A stretch of DNA of 16,487 bases from Thiomargarita sp. (GTDB taxonomy: Bacteria; Pseudomonadota; Gammaproteobacteria; Beggiatoales; Beggiatoaceae). Below the pieces are notes generated by a model. It was not told where the DNA came from and did no database searches. It worked only from the letters and a program-made list of their open reading frames with translations. Shown here piece by piece: positions 15,924 through 16,487 of the stretch (position 1 is the first letter of the stretch; the number at the start of each line of letters is the position of its first letter). A program made the position numbers and the translations under genes. The DNA lies in NCBI GenBank assembly GCA_030635005.1, contig DAOVZS010000032.1, positions 1 through 16,487 of the forward strand. The letters run 5' to 3'.

Positions 15924-15950
15924 TAATAGAGATAAAATTTGTAATGTCAA
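15923..15950 (-). promoter_or_regulatory. Sigma70-type promoter of groESL
   Basis: On the minus strand, TTGACA (15945-15950, consensus -35) and TATTAT (15923-15928, -10) are separated by 16 bp and lead directly into CIRCE. No sigma32-type consensus (CTTGAA with CCCCAT) was found, so control appears to be by HrcA on a vegetative promoter. A C9 run (15951-15959) abuts the -35 box upstream. Confidence 0.85.
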
Positions 15951-16037
15951 GGGGGGGGGTAAAAATATGCTTATTTTATGGTTGATTTCAGAAATACCCA
16001 GAAAAAAATATCGGAATGATTATTGCATTCTTACAAT

Positions 16038-16058
16038 ATCCAATAATTACTATTGGAT
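16038..16058. promoter_or_regulatory. Palindrome overlapping the brnT -35 box, candidate operator
   Basis: Perfect 8-bp arms ATCCAATA / TATTGGAT around a 5-bp centre. The right arm includes the putative -35 box of the brnT promoter. BrnTA-type modules repress their own promoters, so a BrnA-type operator is a reasonable inference, but BrnA is not in the window and the motif is A/T-rich. Confidence 0.35.
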
Positions 16059-16082
16059 TAATTTTTCCTAAATTATTATAAT
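16053..16082 (+). promoter_or_regulatory. Candidate brnT promoter
   Basis: TTGGAT and TATAAT are separated by 18 bp; transcription would begin near 16089, about 25 nt before the brnT ATG. The local sequence is very A/T-rich, which weakens the call. Confidence 0.4.
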
Positions 16083-16248
16083 ATTAAAAAAAAGAGGGAA
16101 ATAGCGAAAAAATATGATTACTTGGGATGACAAAAAGTGTCACATAAATCAAAAGCGACATGATATTGATTTTGCAGAATGTGAATTAATATTCGATAAT
16201 TTCACAATTAGCCGTGAAGATTCTCGTGAAGCGTATGGTGAAATACGT

Positions 16249-16267
16249 ATCTGTTCTCTTGGTTTAT
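16249..16267 (+). repeat. Direct repeat, left copy (19 bp)
   Basis: Sequence ATCTGTTCTCTTGGTTTAT, part of the original brnT coding sequence, identical to the right copy 178 bp further on. It resembles a target-site duplication or the result of a microhomology-mediated duplication; the last base makes the T of the premature TAG. Confidence 0.95.
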
Positions 16268-16323
16268 AGCACTACCCGATTGAGTAACTATCAAAGATAA
16301 TATTGGACATATTAGAGGTATTC

Positions 16324-16345
16324 TTCTCGTTCCCAACCTCTGGTT
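16324..16345. repeat. Truncated REP-like palindrome
   Basis: TTCTCGTTCCCA (16324-16335), identical to the left arm of the full palindrome at 16392-16403, is followed by AACC-TCT-GGTT (sharing that A), the start of the hairpin apex. The expected right arm (TGGGAACGAG) is missing after GGTT, so only about two thirds of the unit remains. Confidence 0.7.
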
Positions 16346-16390
16346 CACTGCCATTAACTTAAGATGTAACTCATTGAAATTAAACATAAA

Positions 16391-16426
16391 TTTCTCGTTC
16401 CCACGCTGGCGCGTGGGAACGAGAAA
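16391..16426. repeat. REP-like palindrome with 16-bp perfect arms
   Basis: TTTCTCGTTCCCACGC (16391-16406), loop TGGC, and the exact reverse complement at 16411-16426. GC-rich arms stand out in the AT-rich context. The CTCGTTCCCA...TGGGAACGAG theme is of a kind dispersed in many copies in some cyanobacterial and sulfur-bacterial genomes (from memory; copy number here cannot be checked). The final base touches the right 19-bp direct repeat. Confidence 0.9.
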
Positions 16427-16445
16427 ATCTGTTCTCTTGGTTTAT
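16427..16445 (+). repeat. Direct repeat, right copy (19 bp)
   Basis: Identical to 16249-16267. The brnT frame (ATC TGT TCT CTT GGT TTA) resumes here and runs into the rest of the toxin core, showing that this copy is joined to the original downstream coding sequence. Confidence 0.95.
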
Positions 16446-16487
16446 TAAAAGAAAAGGTAGTAATGGTAGTATGGACTCCTCGTGGAG

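Larger units (their letters stand above)
16268..16426. mobile_element. 159-bp non-coding insertion in brnT carrying REP-like palindromes
   Basis: This unique DNA lies between two perfect 19-bp direct repeats. It has no open frame of note. It contains a truncated palindromic unit at 16324-16345 and a complete one at 16391-16426 that forms its exact right boundary. It encodes no transposase and is too small for an insertion sequence. It could be a MITE-like or REP-family element moved in trans, or repair-associated filler DNA. The left boundary is ambiguous within the direct repeat. Confidence 0.75.
16114..16487 (+). pseudogene. brnT: BrnT-family toxin gene interrupted by a small insertion (3' end outside window)
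   Basis: From the ATG (AGAGGGA ribosome site about 13 nt upstream) the frame encodes MITWDDKKCHINQKRHDIDF and continues to ICSLGL before an in-frame TAG at 16267-16269: 51 residues of a BrnT-like ribonuclease toxin (usually about 90). The pattern WDxxK, N-xKH-like and F-x-E-C-x-x-IF is the BrnT N-terminus. The missing continuation resumes at the second copy of a 19-bp direct repeat: from 16427 the reading is ICSLGLLKEKVVMVVWTPRG, the expected BrnT core strands. Removing 178 bp (one repeat copy plus 159 bp) restores a continuous frame to the window end. As it stands the gene can give only a truncated, probably inactive peptide. A brnA antitoxin gene would be expected just beyond the window. 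Confidence 0.8.

Noticed and set aside
1..16487. tRNA, rRNA or CRISPR loci
   Set aside because: No cloverleaf-like segments with a GGTTCGAATCC-type arm, rRNA signatures or regular repeat-spacer arrays were seen on reading the non-coding gaps.

Overview
The window reads as chromosomal DNA from an AT-rich gammaproteobacterium. LptD implies an outer membrane with LPS, and BioH, Tex, PbpC and GroESL are of proteobacterial type. The Tll0287-like heme sensor kinase, the stand-alone SUMF1/FGE-domain protein, the MNT/HEPN pair and the CTCGTTCCCA-type palindromic repeat suggest a large-genome Thiotrichales/Beggiatoa-like sulfur bacterium. That placement is inference from gene content and base composition, not from a marker tree.

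Layout. Positions 1-7780 hold mostly unlinked housekeeping genes: a TauD-like Fe(II)/2-oxoglutarate dioxygenase (+), bioH (-, overlapping the dioxygenase tail to tail by 45 bp), tex (+), lptD (-, with a hairpin terminator), purC (+, divergent from lptD across only 42 bp) and an unrecognised 68-residue protein (+) with a good promoter and a leader of about 85 nt. Positions 7782-15827 are entirely minus strand. In transcription order they hold groES-groEL, an MNT nucleotidyltransferase overlapping a HEPN-family protein (ATGA overlap), a heme-binding transmembrane histidine kinase, a SUMF1-domain protein, and pbpC, whose start overlaps the SUMF1 stop by 8 bp. The right end (16114 onward, +) is a BrnT-type toxin gene split by a small insertion; the window ends inside it.

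Regulation. groESL is preceded by a perfect CIRCE operator (9-9-9) abutting the -10 box of a sigma70-type promoter, so HrcA repression is expected; no sigma32 consensus was seen. A C9 homopolymer (reading the minus strand) directly precedes the -35 box.

Most notable observations. (1) brnT is broken by 159 bp of unique sequence flanked by a perfect 19-bp direct duplication; removing one 178-bp period restores the BrnT reading frame exactly. The inserted DNA ends, to the base, in a 16-bp-arm palindrome and also carries a truncated sister palindrome. (2) The HEPN protein of the MNT/HEPN pair keeps the Arg and the AMP-acceptor-type Tyr of the RX4HXY motif but has Tyr in place of the catalytic His. 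(3) The SUMF1 protein and PbpC are arranged for translational coupling, beside an orphan c-type-heme sensor kinase.
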